DNA from: JACDAN01 sp963834825
Lineage (GTDB): Bacteria > Actinomycetota > Thermoleophilia > Gaiellales > Gaiellaceae
NCBI GenBank assembly: GCA_963834825.1
Contig: CAWICZ010000003.1
Location: 1 to 64,000, forward strand
DNA length: 64,000 nt
Direction of reading: 5' to 3'
Each line of letters begins with the position of its first letter. Positions within the stretch are counted from its first letter, which is position 1. A model generated the notes under the pieces. The model saw only the letters and a list, made by a program, of their open reading frames with translations. It ran no database searches and had not been told where the DNA came from. Of the stretch, positions 25,730-33,753 are shown piece after piece. Position numbers and translations under genes: made by a program.

Positions 25730-25872
25730 GAAAACGTCAATTTTTGGCAGTTCTTTTCGTCGGAAATTCCGCTGTTTTCGTCGCTCCACCCTCTTGCATC
25801 CACGGCGGAAAGGTCGGAAGATGCTCCGCAACGCAGGGGTCGCTGCGAGGAGTGCAAGCTCGACAATGAGCA
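25730..25872. other. Gene-free stretch after the PDZ-Lon gene
   Basis: An AT-rich segment for this genome (AAGAAAACGTCAATTTTTGG and TCGGAAATTCCG, a short palindrome near 25765) that may end the protease transcript, followed by a sequence with weak hairpins. It presumably contains the promoter of the structured RNA locus that follows; no clear hexamers are seen. Confidence 0.4.
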
Positions 25873-26009
25873 AACGAGCCGAGGCAAGCTGCAGCGATTG
25901 CTACTTCCGTAGGGCGGGGCTTTGCGCCCTCCCCCTGGACTCCCCCTGTCCAACGTTCAGGCCCGCAAAGCTCCGTAGCCTGCGGCCGCCGCAGCAGCCT
26001 CGGCTCGTT
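25873..26009 (+). ncRNA. Structured RNA candidate, 6S-like
   Basis: No reading frame occupies this stretch, yet its ends form a perfect 13-bp stem: AACGAGCCGAGGC (25873-25885) with GCCTCGGCTCGTT (25997-26009). Inside is a second stem, GGGGCTTTGCG (25916-25926) with CGCAAAGCTCC (25964-25974), capped by a C-rich loop. Between the stems lies an asymmetric bubble of 30 and 22 bases whose 3' side carries the small hairpin CTGCGG-ccg-CCGCAG (25980-25994). Closing stem, large bubble with a 3'-side hairpin and apical stem are the architecture of 6S RNA, the sponge for housekeeping RNA polymerase. The length (137 nt) is short for the family. Identity is inferred from shape only. Confidence 0.45.
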
Positions 26010-26033
26010 CCCCGGCCCTTAGCGACGTAGACC

Positions 26034-26039
26034 TAGACT
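26034..26039 (+). promoter_or_regulatory. Putative -10 element of the LapA-domain gene
   Basis: TAGACT eight bases before the GTG start, no Shine-Dalgarno. Confidence 0.45.
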
Positions 26040-26047
26040 CTCGCGGC

Positions 26048-26317
26048 GTGGAGCGCCGCCCAGCCGAGCACTGGCAGCCCCGCCTCTGGGCGGTGCTGCT
26101 GGGCTTCACGATCCTCGCGATCTACGTGATCGCGTTCGTGGTCCGAAACGACGACCAGATCGAGATCGACTTCGTGCTCTTCAAGGCGACGGTCTCCCTG
26201 ATCTGGGCGATGGTTTTCGTGCTCGCGCTCGGCTTACTAGGCGGCGTGGTGCTCTCGCAGCTCTACCGACGACGCCGAGGGCTGCGCGGAAGCGAGCCGA
26301 GCGACAGCGTCGGCTAG
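26048..26317 (+). CDS. LapA-domain membrane protein
   Basis: An 89-residue protein with two transmembrane helices (LWAVLLGFTILAIYVIAFVV and ATVSLIWAMVFVLALGLLGG) separated by RNDDQIEIDFVLF, the signature of the LapA/DUF1049 family, and a basic tail (YRRRRGLRG). In proteobacteria LapA takes part in LPS assembly; in this Gram-positive setting the role is unknown. Its 3' end overlaps the converging aminotransferase reading frame by 81 bases. Confidence 0.8.
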   Translation: MERRPAEHWQPRLWAVLLGFTILAIYVIAFVVRNDDQIEIDFVLFKATVSLIWAMVFVLALGLLGGVVLSQLYRRRRGLRGSEPSDSVG

Positions 26318-27365
26318 CTGCGCCGGCGAGGCAAGGCTGAACGCGAGCCGGGCGGAAGAACGGCCGCCTCCGCCGCGTGGGAAGAAGTCAGGGCCAGGTA
26401 CGAAGCTGACGCCGGCACGGCTCGCGGATTCGAGCAGCTCGATCGAGTCGACACCCTCGGGGAGGTCGAGCCAGAGGAAGTAGCCGCCCTCGGGACGGCT
26501 CCAGCGCGCCCCGGTCCCGGCGAAATGCTGCTCGAGGGCCTGGAGCAGCGCGTCACGGCGGGCGCACAAGAGCGAGCGAACGAGTTCGAGGTTGCGCGCG
26601 AGCCCGCCCCGCCTGGAGGAACTCGTACACCGTGGCCTGCGAGAGCAGCGCCGGCGAGATGTAGGTGGAGGTCGCGAGCGCCTCGACGCGGGCCGCCAGC
26701 GCCTCGGGGAGCACGAGGTAGCCGACCCGAAGGCCCGGTGCGACGATCTTCGAGAACGACGACGAGTAGACGACATGCTCGCCGCCGCCGGCGAGCTCGA
26801 AAAGGGTCGGCTGGGCGTCGCCTTCGAAGCGGACGAGGCCGTACGCGTCGTCCTCGAGCACCGTCAGCTCGTGATCGGCGGCGAGCTGGACGAGCCGCCG
26901 CCGGCTCTCGGTGCCGAGCGTCCGCCCGCTCGGGTTCTGGAACGTCGGGATCACGTACAGAAACGCCGGCCTCGCGCCACGTCGCAGCTCGTCCTCCAGC
27001 GCATCGACGTCGATCCCCTCGTCGGTCTGTGGGATCGCCACGACCTCCGCGCCCAGCCCGTCGAGGATCTTCAGCGGGCGGTCGTAGGTCGGGGCCTCGA
27101 CGAGGACGCGACCGCCGCCCGGGGCGAGCAGCTGCGAGAGGAACACGAAGCCCTGGAGCGAGCCGTTGGTGACGACGACGCGGCCGGCCGCGACGCCGTG
27201 ACGATCGGCGATCCACTCACGAAGCGGCGCGTAGCCGGCCGAAGACCCGTACGAGAGCGCCGTTGCGCCGTCGTTGAGCACGGCTGCCCGCGCGCAGTCC
27301 GCGAGCTCCTCGACGGGGATGCACTCCGGCGCCGGAACTCCACGGGCGAGCGAGATCGTCTCCAT
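26237..27365 (-). pseudogene. PLP-dependent aminotransferase (2-aminoadipate/MocR-domain type), frameshifted
   Basis: Fold-type I aminotransferase of the LysN/kynurenine-aminotransferase type: SYGSSAGYAPLREWIADRHG, FQNPSGRTL, LEDDAYGLVRF and the PLP Lys in YSSSFSKIVAPGLRVGYL. From EFLQAG the frame breaks at a run of four C/G at about 26607-26610; the continuation GGLARNLELVRSLLCARRDA and WSRPEGGYFLWLDLP lies in another frame. Total span is 3n+1, so one extra base in the run restores a 375-residue protein. Probably a homopolymer consensus error. Start ATG 27365. Confidence 0.8.
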
Positions 27366-27373
27366 CCGGCCGG

Positions 27374-27379
27374 AGTCTA
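27374..27379 (-). promoter_or_regulatory. Putative -10 element of the aminotransferase gene
   Basis: TAGACT on the minus strand, eight bases before the ATG, overlapping the end of the upstream kinase gene. Confidence 0.4.
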
Positions 27380-28153
27380 GGAGGCGAGGCGGCGGGCGCA
27401 GTCGATCATGTTCGTCGAGCCGTTCCAGGCCAGCGCGTGCGCGATCGCCCACCCGCGCGTGCGCTCCCGGTCGAGCCCGAGCCGCTCGACGAGGTAGTCG
27501 AGCCGGCGCTCCATCTGCGCCTTCGTCGCCGGCCGCCGGTCGCGGATCAGCGACGCCGTGTCGAACTCCCGCTCGCCGACGAGCGGCTTCGCGTCGATCG
27601 CGAGCCAGCCCCTGGAGGACTCGAGCACGTTGCCGCCGTGGAAGTCCTGGTGCAGGAGCACCGACTCGCGCTGCGTCGGGCCGGCTTCGCGCAGGAATGA
27701 GACAGCGCGGTCGACGAGCTTCCGGTCGAGCGTCGTCCTCGGCAGCTCCTCCGCCCACCGCGCCGCCGCATCTTCGAGCCGGCGGAAGGGACGGTCGGCG
27801 GGAATCCAGAGCTGCTCCAGGACGCCGGCGGCGATCGCCGTCGCCTGGGCGTCCGGCACCTCCCAGAGCTGCCGGCCCGGGCGGAGGCGCTCGACCAAGT
27901 ACGCACGACGTTCGTCGTCCCGGGCCAGGAGCCGGGCCGCACCGACGCCGTTCCAGCGTGCGAGCGCCTCGGCCTCGTGCTCGCTGTCCTCGTCCGGCAG
28001 GTTGAGCTTGAGAAACACATGGCCCGCCGGGATCACGAGCGAGTGGCCGGTGTCGACGGGCTCCTCGGGGATGAGCGACCACTGCTCGATGCACGCCTCG
28101 GCCAGGTCCGGCAGCCGTTCGAGCCACTCCGGCCCGCCCGGCACGTCGGCCAT
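27377..28153 (-). CDS. Aminoglycoside phosphotransferase-like kinase
   Basis: A 258-residue kinase resembling the streptomycin 6-kinase/hydroxyurea phosphotransferase family. The catalytic loop is LLHQDFHGGNVLES (H-x-D-x4-N) and the metal-binding Asp is in LAIDAKPLVGEREFD; an early Lys in HVFLKLNLP probably binds ATP. The gene lies in a metabolic context with no other resistance gene, so a small-molecule kinase role is as likely as drug resistance. Confidence 0.8.
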   Translation of the reverse strand: MADVPGGPEWLERLPDLAEACIEQWSLIPEEPVDTGHSLVIPAGHVFLKLNLPDEDSEHEAEALARWNGVGAARLLARDDERRAYLVERLRPGRQLWEVPDAQATAIAAGVLEQLWIPADRPFRRLEDAAARWAEELPRTTLDRKLVDRAVSFLREAGPTQRESVLLHQDFHGGNVLESSRGWLAIDAKPLVGEREFDTASLIRDRRPATKAQMERRLDYLVERLGLDRERTRGWAIAHALAWNGSTNMIDCARRLAS

Positions 28154-28186
28154 CGTCTCGACGAGCGCCGGCGGGAGGACGACACG

Positions 28187-29062
28187 TCAGGTCACGGCAA
28201 CGACCTCGGCGGCGAGTTGCGCGACCTCGGTGGGCGTCGTTCCGACGCGGACGCCGCACGCTTCGAGCGCTTCCTTCTTGGCTTGTGCCGTACCGGACGT
28301 GCCGGAGATGATCGCCCCGGCGTGGCCCATCGTCTTCCCGGGCGGGGCGGTGAAGCCCGCGATGTACGCGACGACCGGCTTCGTCATGTTCGCCTGGATG
28401 AACAGGGCAGCCTGCTCCTCTTCGGCGCCGCCGATCTCGCCGACCATCACGACGATCTCGGTCTCGTCGTCGGACTCGAACCGCTCGAGGATGTCGATGA
28501 ACCCGGAGCCGACGACGGGATCGCCGCCGATGCCGATGATCGTGGAGTTCCCGAGCCCCAGCTGGGTCAGCTCGTGGCCGATCTGGTACGTAAGCGTGCC
28601 CGAGCGGCTGACGAGGCCGATTGCCCCTTCGCTGAAGATCTCGGCCGGGATGATCCCGACGTTCGCCTTACCCGGCGAGAGTGCGCCCGGGCAGTTCGGC
28701 CCCAGCATCGTGATTCCTCTCGGCCGGATGTAGTTGTAGACCCTGAGCATCTCGTGGGCCGGCAGTCCTTCGGCGATGCAGATCACGGTGTTCACGCCGG
28801 CATCGACGGCCTCGTAGACCGCGTCCGTCGCGAACCGCGCCGGGACGAAGACCATCGTCGTGTTCGCGCCGGCCTCCTCGACCGCCTCTGCGACTGTGTC
28901 GAAGATGGGGATCCCCTCGACGTCGCTTCCACCCTTTCCCGGTGTCACGCCCGCGACGACCTGCGTGCCGTAGTTGCGATTCCGAACGCCGTGGAACGAG
29001 CCCTCGCGGCCGGTCAAGCCCTGGACGACGAGGCGCGTGTCGTTGTCGACGATGATCGCCAT
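28187..29062 (-). CDS. sucD: Succinyl-CoA ligase subunit alpha
   Basis: Together with SucC converts succinyl-CoA to succinate with substrate-level phosphorylation. The 291-residue protein has the CoA-binding Rossmann part (LVVQGLTGREGSFH), the SRSGTLTYQIGHELT segment and the phospho-His in TMGHAGAIISG. Separated from sucC by a methyltransferase gene on the same strand, so the three probably form one operon. Confidence 0.95.
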   Translation of the reverse strand: MAIIVDNDTRLVVQGLTGREGSFHGVRNRNYGTQVVAGVTPGKGGSDVEGIPIFDTVAEAVEEAGANTTMVFVPARFATDAVYEAVDAGVNTVICIAEGLPAHEMLRVYNYIRPRGITMLGPNCPGALSPGKANVGIIPAEIFSEGAIGLVSRSGTLTYQIGHELTQLGLGNSTIIGIGGDPVVGSGFIDILERFESDDETEIVVMVGEIGGAEEEQAALFIQANMTKPVVAYIAGFTAPPGKTMGHAGAIISGTSGTAQAKKEALEACGVRVGTTPTEVAQLAAEVVAVT

Positions 29063-29071
29063 CCGCGGCTC

Positions 29072-29701
29072 CTACTTTCGCCCCAGGATTGCGATCCGGT
29101 CGAGCGTGATCCAGCCGTCGTCGATGCGATCGGCGAGGAGTTGGCGCACCCGGTCGGCGTCCTCGGCCGGCGTCGCGGCGCGGGCGAGCCACGGCTCCAC
29201 CTCGATCGGCTTGTCGAAGCGCCGAACCTCCTCGACCCGAAGGCCGGCGCTCTCGTAGAGCTCGCGCCACTCCGTCTCCGAGTAGTTGCGGACGTGGGAC
29301 GGATCGCGAACTCGGTCGGCCTCCTCCGCCTGCTCGTCGAGGAACAGATTGTCGACGACGATCACGCGGTCGCGGCTGACACGCGCCAGCTCACGGACAG
29401 CGGCGCGGATGTCCTCGAAGTGGTGCGCGGCGACGCGGCAGGTGACGACGTCGAAGCTCCCGTCCGCAAAGGGGATCTCCTCGGCGCGGGAGATCACGTC
29501 CGGCTGCATCCCCGGCGCGGGATCGGTCGAGACCACATTGATCCCCGCCTCGCGCAGACGACGGGCGACATGCCCGCCGCCCGTCGCGACGTCGAGTGCC
29601 TGCTCGGCGCCCGCCGACCACTCGACGACGAGATCGAGGTCGGGGCCCTCGCGGTGCGCCTCGCTCTCGCGGTACAGCTCGGCGCGCTCGGACCACGTCA
29701 T
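29072..29701 (-). CDS. Class I SAM-dependent methyltransferase
   Basis: A 209-residue UbiE/Methyltransf_11-like enzyme: motif I ALDVATGGGHVARRL, motif II Asp (VVSTDPAPGM), IPFADGSFDVVTCRVAAHHF and a post-core VRNYSETEWRELYESAGLRV. It overlaps sucC by ATGA and lies between sucC and sucD, an unusual insertion. The substrate is unknown; a quinone or small molecule is typical of this subfamily. Confidence 0.85.
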   Translation of the reverse strand: MTWSERAELYRESEAHREGPDLDLVVEWSAGAEQALDVATGGGHVARRLREAGINVVSTDPAPGMQPDVISRAEEIPFADGSFDVVTCRVAAHHFEDIRAAVRELARVSRDRVIVVDNLFLDEQAEEADRVRDPSHVRNYSETEWRELYESAGLRVEEVRRFDKPIEVEPWLARAATPAEDADRVRQLLADRIDDGWITLDRIAILGRK

Positions 29702-30840
29702 GCCGCCAGCTCCACCGCGCGCTTGGCCGCCTCGAGCATCGTCGGCTCGACGTGCAGGTTCGGCGAGGCCGCCTCCTGGAGCAGCCGCCTCCCCTCCTCT
29801 GCGTTCGTCCCGTCGAGCCGGACGACGATCGGATCCTCGATCTCCATCTGCCCGAGCGCCTGGAGGATTCCCCGCGCGACCTCGTCGCAGCGTGTGATCC
29901 CGCCGAAGATGTTGAACAGGATCGAGCGCACCTGCGGATCGGCGCTGATCACCTCAAGCGCGTCGACGACACCTTGCGCGCCGCCGCCGCCGCCCAGGTC
30001 GCAGAAGTTGGCGGGACGGCCGCCGGCCAGGGCGACGACGTCGAGCGTGGACATGACGAGACCGGCGCCGTTCCCGAGCACACCGACCTCGCCGTCGAGC
30101 TTCACGTAGGTGACACCCTTCTCGCGCGCTGCCCGCTCCTCCGCGGGATAGGCGTCGAGGTCACGCATCTCGGCGATGTCGGGATGCTTGTAGAGCGCGT
30201 TGTCGTCGACCGTGAACTTCGAGTCGAGCGCCTTGACCTGTCCGTCGGGCGTGACGATCAACGGGTTGATCTCCGTCAGCACGGCGTCAGTGCCGACGAA
30301 GGCCGCGTAGAGCTGCTCGGCGATCTTTGCGATCTGCTTCTGCTCGCTCGCATCCTCGACTCCGGCGCCGTAGATCAGGCGACGGGCCTGGTACGGCTGG
30401 AAACCCTCGAACGGATCGACGTGCAGGCGCACCAGGGCTTCGGGGCGCTGCTCGGCGACCTCTTCGATGTCGATGCCGCCCTCCTTCGTGAACATGAACA
30501 GCGGCTTCTTCTCGCCGCGGTCGAAGGTGAGCGAGAGGTAGTACTCCCGGGCGATGTCGGAGGCGGATTCGATCCAGAGCTTGCGCACGATGTGGCCGTT
30601 GATGTCCATCCCGAGGATGGCGCCGGCGTGCTCCTCGGCCTCGTCCGGCCCGTCCGCGAGCTTGATGCCGCCCGCTTTGCCCCGTCCTCCGGTCAGCACC
30701 TGAGCCTTGACGACGACCTGCCCCCCGAGCTCCTGCGCCGCCGTCCGTGCCTCAGCGGGCGAGGTCGCAACCCGACCGTCCGAGACGGGGATCCCGAAGC
30801 GACGAAACAGCTCTTTGCCCTGGTACTCGTACAGGTCCAT
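29698..30840 (-). CDS. sucC: Succinyl-CoA ligase subunit beta
   Basis: ATP-grasp subunit of succinyl-CoA synthetase, 380 aa: MDLYEYQGKELFRRFGIPVS start, VVVKAQVLTGGRGKAGGIKL lysine-binding region, LTEINPLIVTP metal site and NIFGGITRCDEVARGIL. Start ATG at 30840 shares its CAT with the ATG of the divergent lipoprotein gene (CATG). Confidence 0.95.
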   Translation of the reverse strand: MDLYEYQGKELFRRFGIPVSDGRVATSPAEARTAAQELGGQVVVKAQVLTGGRGKAGGIKLADGPDEAEEHAGAILGMDINGHIVRKLWIESASDIAREYYLSLTFDRGEKKPLFMFTKEGGIDIEEVAEQRPEALVRLHVDPFEGFQPYQARRLIYGAGVEDASEQKQIAKIAEQLYAAFVGTDAVLTEINPLIVTPDGQVKALDSKFTVDDNALYKHPDIAEMRDLDAYPAEERAAREKGVTYVKLDGEVGVLGNGAGLVMSTLDVVALAGGRPANFCDLGGGGGAQGVVDALEVISADPQVRSILFNIFGGITRCDEVARGILQALGQMEIEDPIVVRLDGTNAEEGRRLLQEAASPNLHVEPTMLEAAKRAVELAA

Positions 30841-31387
30841 GACCGGCTGGCGAGTCTATCCGGCTGTGTGCGCCGTGGTCGTGCTCGCCGGCTGCTCGGG
30901 GATCGAACGCCCGACGCTGGCCCCGCCCGCCGAGCCTCAGACGCTCGAGCTCGGCTGGGTCGAGCGCGACGCGTCGACGGGCTTCATGTTCCGCGTCGAG
31001 CGTCTCAGGGTCGGCGAGGAGGGCTGGCAAGCCGAGATCGAGGTCACGAATGGCTCCGAGAGCGCCTACCGGGTCGGTCGTGGCAGCGTCGGCCTCGTCC
31101 TGCTCGACACGATGAGCCGCGCCGAGGTGCTGCGGCTGACCGACGACCTCAGCCGCGCTCCACCCGCGCTCAGGCCCGACCGGGCCGCACCGGAGGCGCC
31201 CGCGGTGCTCGGGCCGGGCGCGTCGTGGGCAGCGACCATCGCCGGCAGCGAGGTGCTGCGCGCGGGGTCGGTCGTCCGCGTGCTCTTCGGGCCGTTCTCG
31301 CGTCTCGGCGCCCGCGACGTCACGGCATCCGCGACCGCGCTGTGGGTCACCGAGCACGCGGTTCGGCTCTCGGCCGAAGGGGCATAG
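30839..31387 (+). CDS. Putative lipoprotein of unknown function
   Basis: A 182-residue protein with a short lipoprotein signal (PAVCAVVVLAGC, lipobox LAGC). The mature part has an immunoglobulin-like strand pattern (WQAEIEVTNGSESAYRVG, VLGPGASWAATIAGS) similar to DUF4352-type proteins. Its ATG overlaps the start codon of divergent sucC as CATG, which leaves no room for a separate promoter outside coding sequence. Function unknown. Confidence 0.7.
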   Translation: MTGWRVYPAVCAVVVLAGCSGIERPTLAPPAEPQTLELGWVERDASTGFMFRVERLRVGEEGWQAEIEVTNGSESAYRVGRGSVGLVLLDTMSRAEVLRLTDDLSRAPPALRPDRAAPEAPAVLGPGASWAATIAGSEVLRAGSVVRVLFGPFSRLGARDVTASATALWVTEHAVRLSAEGA

Positions 31388-31419
31388 ACTCGGCACGTAC
31401 ATCGACCGAAGGAGCCGCC

Positions 31420-31578
31420 ATGAGCGAACGCACCAGTCTCACCGACGAAGAGATCCGCACCGACGTCGCCCAGGAGGTCCGGGAGGAAACAGCCGACGCG
31501 GACATGGACGACACCGACGCCGACACGGACGACACTGACAGCGACTCTGACAGCGACTCCGACGACACGGACGCCTAG
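31420..31578 (+). CDS. Small, extremely acidic protein
   Basis: A 52-residue protein: MSERTSLTDEEIRTDVAQEV followed by a tail of Asp with Thr and Ser. GAAGGAG seven bases upstream is a strong Shine-Dalgarno, supporting real translation. The tail is built on GAC-rich codon repeats and has no fold signature; such tails can bind cations or mimic DNA. Function unknown. Confidence 0.6.
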   Translation: MSERTSLTDEEIRTDVAQEVREETADADMDDTDADTDDTDSDSDSDSDDTDA

Positions 31579-31643
31579 AGGTTCCAACATGATGTGCTTC
31601 GTCGCCGGGGTGCGCTGGGGGGTGCGAGACAAGGACGCAGGGA

Positions 31644-31669
31644 GCGCCCATATGCAGGCATATGGGCGC
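31644..31669. repeat. Perfect 12-bp palindrome over the cupin gene start
   Basis: GCGCCCATATGC and GCATATGGGCGC are exact inverted copies separated by two bases. The ATG at 31662 lies in the second arm. It could be an operator or an RNA hairpin that hides the start codon. Confidence 0.75.
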
Positions 31670-32900
31670 GACTGAGGACACCGGCTCGCGCCGTCCAGCG
31701 CGGTCCGGCGGCACAAGGCTCATTGTGTTGGAGCCTCTCAGCGCGCTCGAGCGTTGCGTCGACCCGGTCGGCGCGGAGGAGTTCCTCGAGAGCTACTGGG
31801 AGCGCAGGCCGCTCGCGATCGAGCGGGACGAGGAAGGCCGCTTCGACGACCTCCTGTCGGAGGTGGAGGTCGAGCAGATCGTCAGCTCGGGCGGCCTGCG
31901 CTACCCCGGGTTCCGCCTCGTCAAGGCAGGCGAGCAGCTGCGCGCGCGGGACTACACGGTCGACATCCCCTGGCGGCCGACCTCGTTCAGCGGCACGGCG
32001 GACGTCGAGCGGGTGCTCGCGGAGTGGGAGCGCGGCGCGACGATCGTCCTCCAGGGGCTGCACCTGACGCGACCGGCCGTCGGCGGGTTCTGCCGTTCGC
32101 TCGAGGCCACCCTCGGCCACCCCGCGCAGGCGAACGCCTACTACACACCGCGGGAAGCCCAGGGCCTTCCGGTGCACCACGACACACACGACGTCTTCGT
32201 CCTCCAGGTCGCCGGAGAGAAACGCTGGCGCGTGTACGAGCCTGCGCTCGAGCTGCCCCTGAAGAACCAGCGCTATTCGGAGGACCTGGGCGGCCCGGGC
32301 GAGACGGTCGAAGACCGGGTCCTGAGGCCGGGCGACACGCTTTACCTTCCGCGAGGGTGGCTGCACGAGGCTGTGACCTCGCAGACCGACTCGCTGCACC
32401 TGACGATCGGCGTCAATGTCGTCACGTGGCTCGACGCGTTCAAGGCCGCGCTCGAGGAGCTCGGCGACGACGTCCGGTTCAGACGTTCATGGAGCTCAGA
32501 CGAGGCCGTTGACGATCTCATCGACGCGCTACGCGCCCGCCTCGGCCGCGAGGCGGTCGAGCGGCGCGCGCGAGCGCGGCTCGTCCGGACCCGCCGCCCA
32601 CTCCGCGAGGGCCAGATGCGCCAGCTCCGCGCACTGGAGGAGCTCGACCTCGACACGGAGCTCGAGCGGCGCCCATCGGTGATTGCCGACCTCGGCCGGC
32701 GCGAGGGCTCGGTCTCGCTCGTGTTCGAGGGTCGCGAGCTGACGTTTCCTGCGCACGTGAACACCGAGCTGGAGGCGGCATTCGGGGCGCAGGAGCCGTT
32801 CACGGCCGCGGAGCTTCCTGGATCCCTCGACGATGCGGGCCGCCTGGTCCTCGTCCGCCGTCTCGTGCGGGAGGGCTTCCTGACGATCAGGGACGCGTAG
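31662..32900 (+). CDS. JmjC/cupin-4 ribosomal-oxygenase-like protein
   Basis: A protein of the ROXA/NO66 family, Fe(II)- and 2-oxoglutarate-dependent hydroxylases that modify ribosomal proteins in other organisms. It opens with the family pattern FLESYWERRPLAIER, has the iron motif in GLPVHHDTHDVFVLQVAGEK (H-x-D), a distal His in YLPRGWLHEAVT and a C-terminal winged-helix-like region (VLVRRLVREGFLTI). With ATG 31662 it is 412 aa; a later GTG near 31725 (VLEPLSALERCV) is possible. Substrate inferred only from family. Confidence 0.82.
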   Translation: MGATEDTGSRRPARSGGTRLIVLEPLSALERCVDPVGAEEFLESYWERRPLAIERDEEGRFDDLLSEVEVEQIVSSGGLRYPGFRLVKAGEQLRARDYTVDIPWRPTSFSGTADVERVLAEWERGATIVLQGLHLTRPAVGGFCRSLEATLGHPAQANAYYTPREAQGLPVHHDTHDVFVLQVAGEKRWRVYEPALELPLKNQRYSEDLGGPGETVEDRVLRPGDTLYLPRGWLHEAVTSQTDSLHLTIGVNVVTWLDAFKAALEELGDDVRFRRSWSSDEAVDDLIDALRARLGREAVERRARARLVRTRRPLREGQMRQLRALEELDLDTELERRPSVIADLGRREGSVSLVFEGRELTFPAHVNTELEAAFGAQEPFTAAELPGSLDDAGRLVLVRRLVREGFLTIRDA

Positions 32901-33753
32901 CCACGTAGCGACGGGGCCGCTTGGCCTCCGAGTCGCACGTCAGCTTCGTCAGCTCGCCGATCTCGGCGACCACGTCCAGCTCGCGCCGGCCCACGGGCGT
33001 CTCGAACGCGATCGACCACCGCCCGTTCGAGTGCTCGACGGAGGCCAGAGAGAGCTCGTCGAGGCCGGTCAAACCCTCCTCCTCGCGAATGCGCCGCTCC
33101 GCCGCCTGCACGGGGAAGGGCCAACAGGAACGGCCTCGATAGTGCGCCAGCGACAGCCGCCCGTCCAGATAGTCGTCCACGACCGACGCAACGTCGTCGC
33201 GATCGACTCTGCCGTAGTAGATCCCGTGGGGGAGGCAGACCAGGTTCCCCGCGAAGCGGTCGCCGCCGACGTGAGTCGTCTGCCAGACGGAGCTCGAATC
33301 GAGTTGCTCGCTCAAGGCCTCGAAGAGCGGTCGGCCGTAGCGCGCGCAGCACGGATCGTGCTTGCCATGGGTGCAAGCGAGGAACAGCGGCCCGTCGATC
33401 GGGACCGCGGCCTCCCAGGGATCGACCTCGCGAAGGTCTTCGTGCTCGTCGAGCTCCAGGCCCCTTAGGTGCTCGCTGCCCTGGCCTGAAGCCGCCGCGT
33501 AGACGGCCAAGGTCGGATGCCGCCGGCGGTCGGGGCGGCGGATAAGCAGCACACGTGTCCGGGGACGTTGCGCTCTCAGCTCCGCCAACCGCGCTTTGAC
33601 CTGATCGGACAGCCCGCTACCGTCGACCGCATCGGAGCTCCAGAGGCCGCGGTACTCGAGGAGCAACCAGTGGTCGATCCGGCTCGCGGTCGCCCCGAGC
33701 GGCTCGTCGTTGTCGCGCGAGATCTCGGAGCAGAAAACCCTGGCGGTCGTCAC
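32887..33753 (-). CDS. Sucrase/ferredoxin-like family protein
   Basis: A 288-residue protein of the Suc_Fer-like family, thioredoxin-fold ferredoxins. The cluster-type cysteines are in LACTHGKHDPCCARYGRPL, with THVGGDRFAGNLVCLPHG and an N-terminal CSE. The biological role is not known. Its 5' end region follows the acyl-CoA carboxylase gene and the two overlap as ATGA, so it may be cotranscribed. Its 3' end overlaps the converging cupin gene by 14 bases. Confidence 0.8.
   Translation of the reverse strand: MTTARVFCSEISRDNDEPLGATASRIDHWLLLEYRGLWSSDAVDGSGLSDQVKARLAELRAQRPRTRVLLIRRPDRRRHPTLAVYAAASGQGSEHLRGLELDEHEDLREVDPWEAAVPIDGPLFLACTHGKHDPCCARYGRPLFEALSEQLDSSSVWQTTHVGGDRFAGNLVCLPHGIYYGRVDRDDVASVVDDYLDGRLSLAHYRGRSCWPFPVQAAERRIREEEGLTGLDELSLASVEHSNGRWSIAFETPVGRRELDVVAEIGELTKLTCDSEAKRPRRYVATRP

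Noticed and set aside
27977..30109. A 710-codon plus-strand frame opposite sucD, the methyltransferase and sucC.
   Set aside because: Antisense shadow; it matches no domain and the three minus-strand genes are unmistakable.
31490..31578. GAC-rich repeats resembling a CRISPR or microsatellite.
   Set aside because: They encode the acidic tail; no spacer structure.
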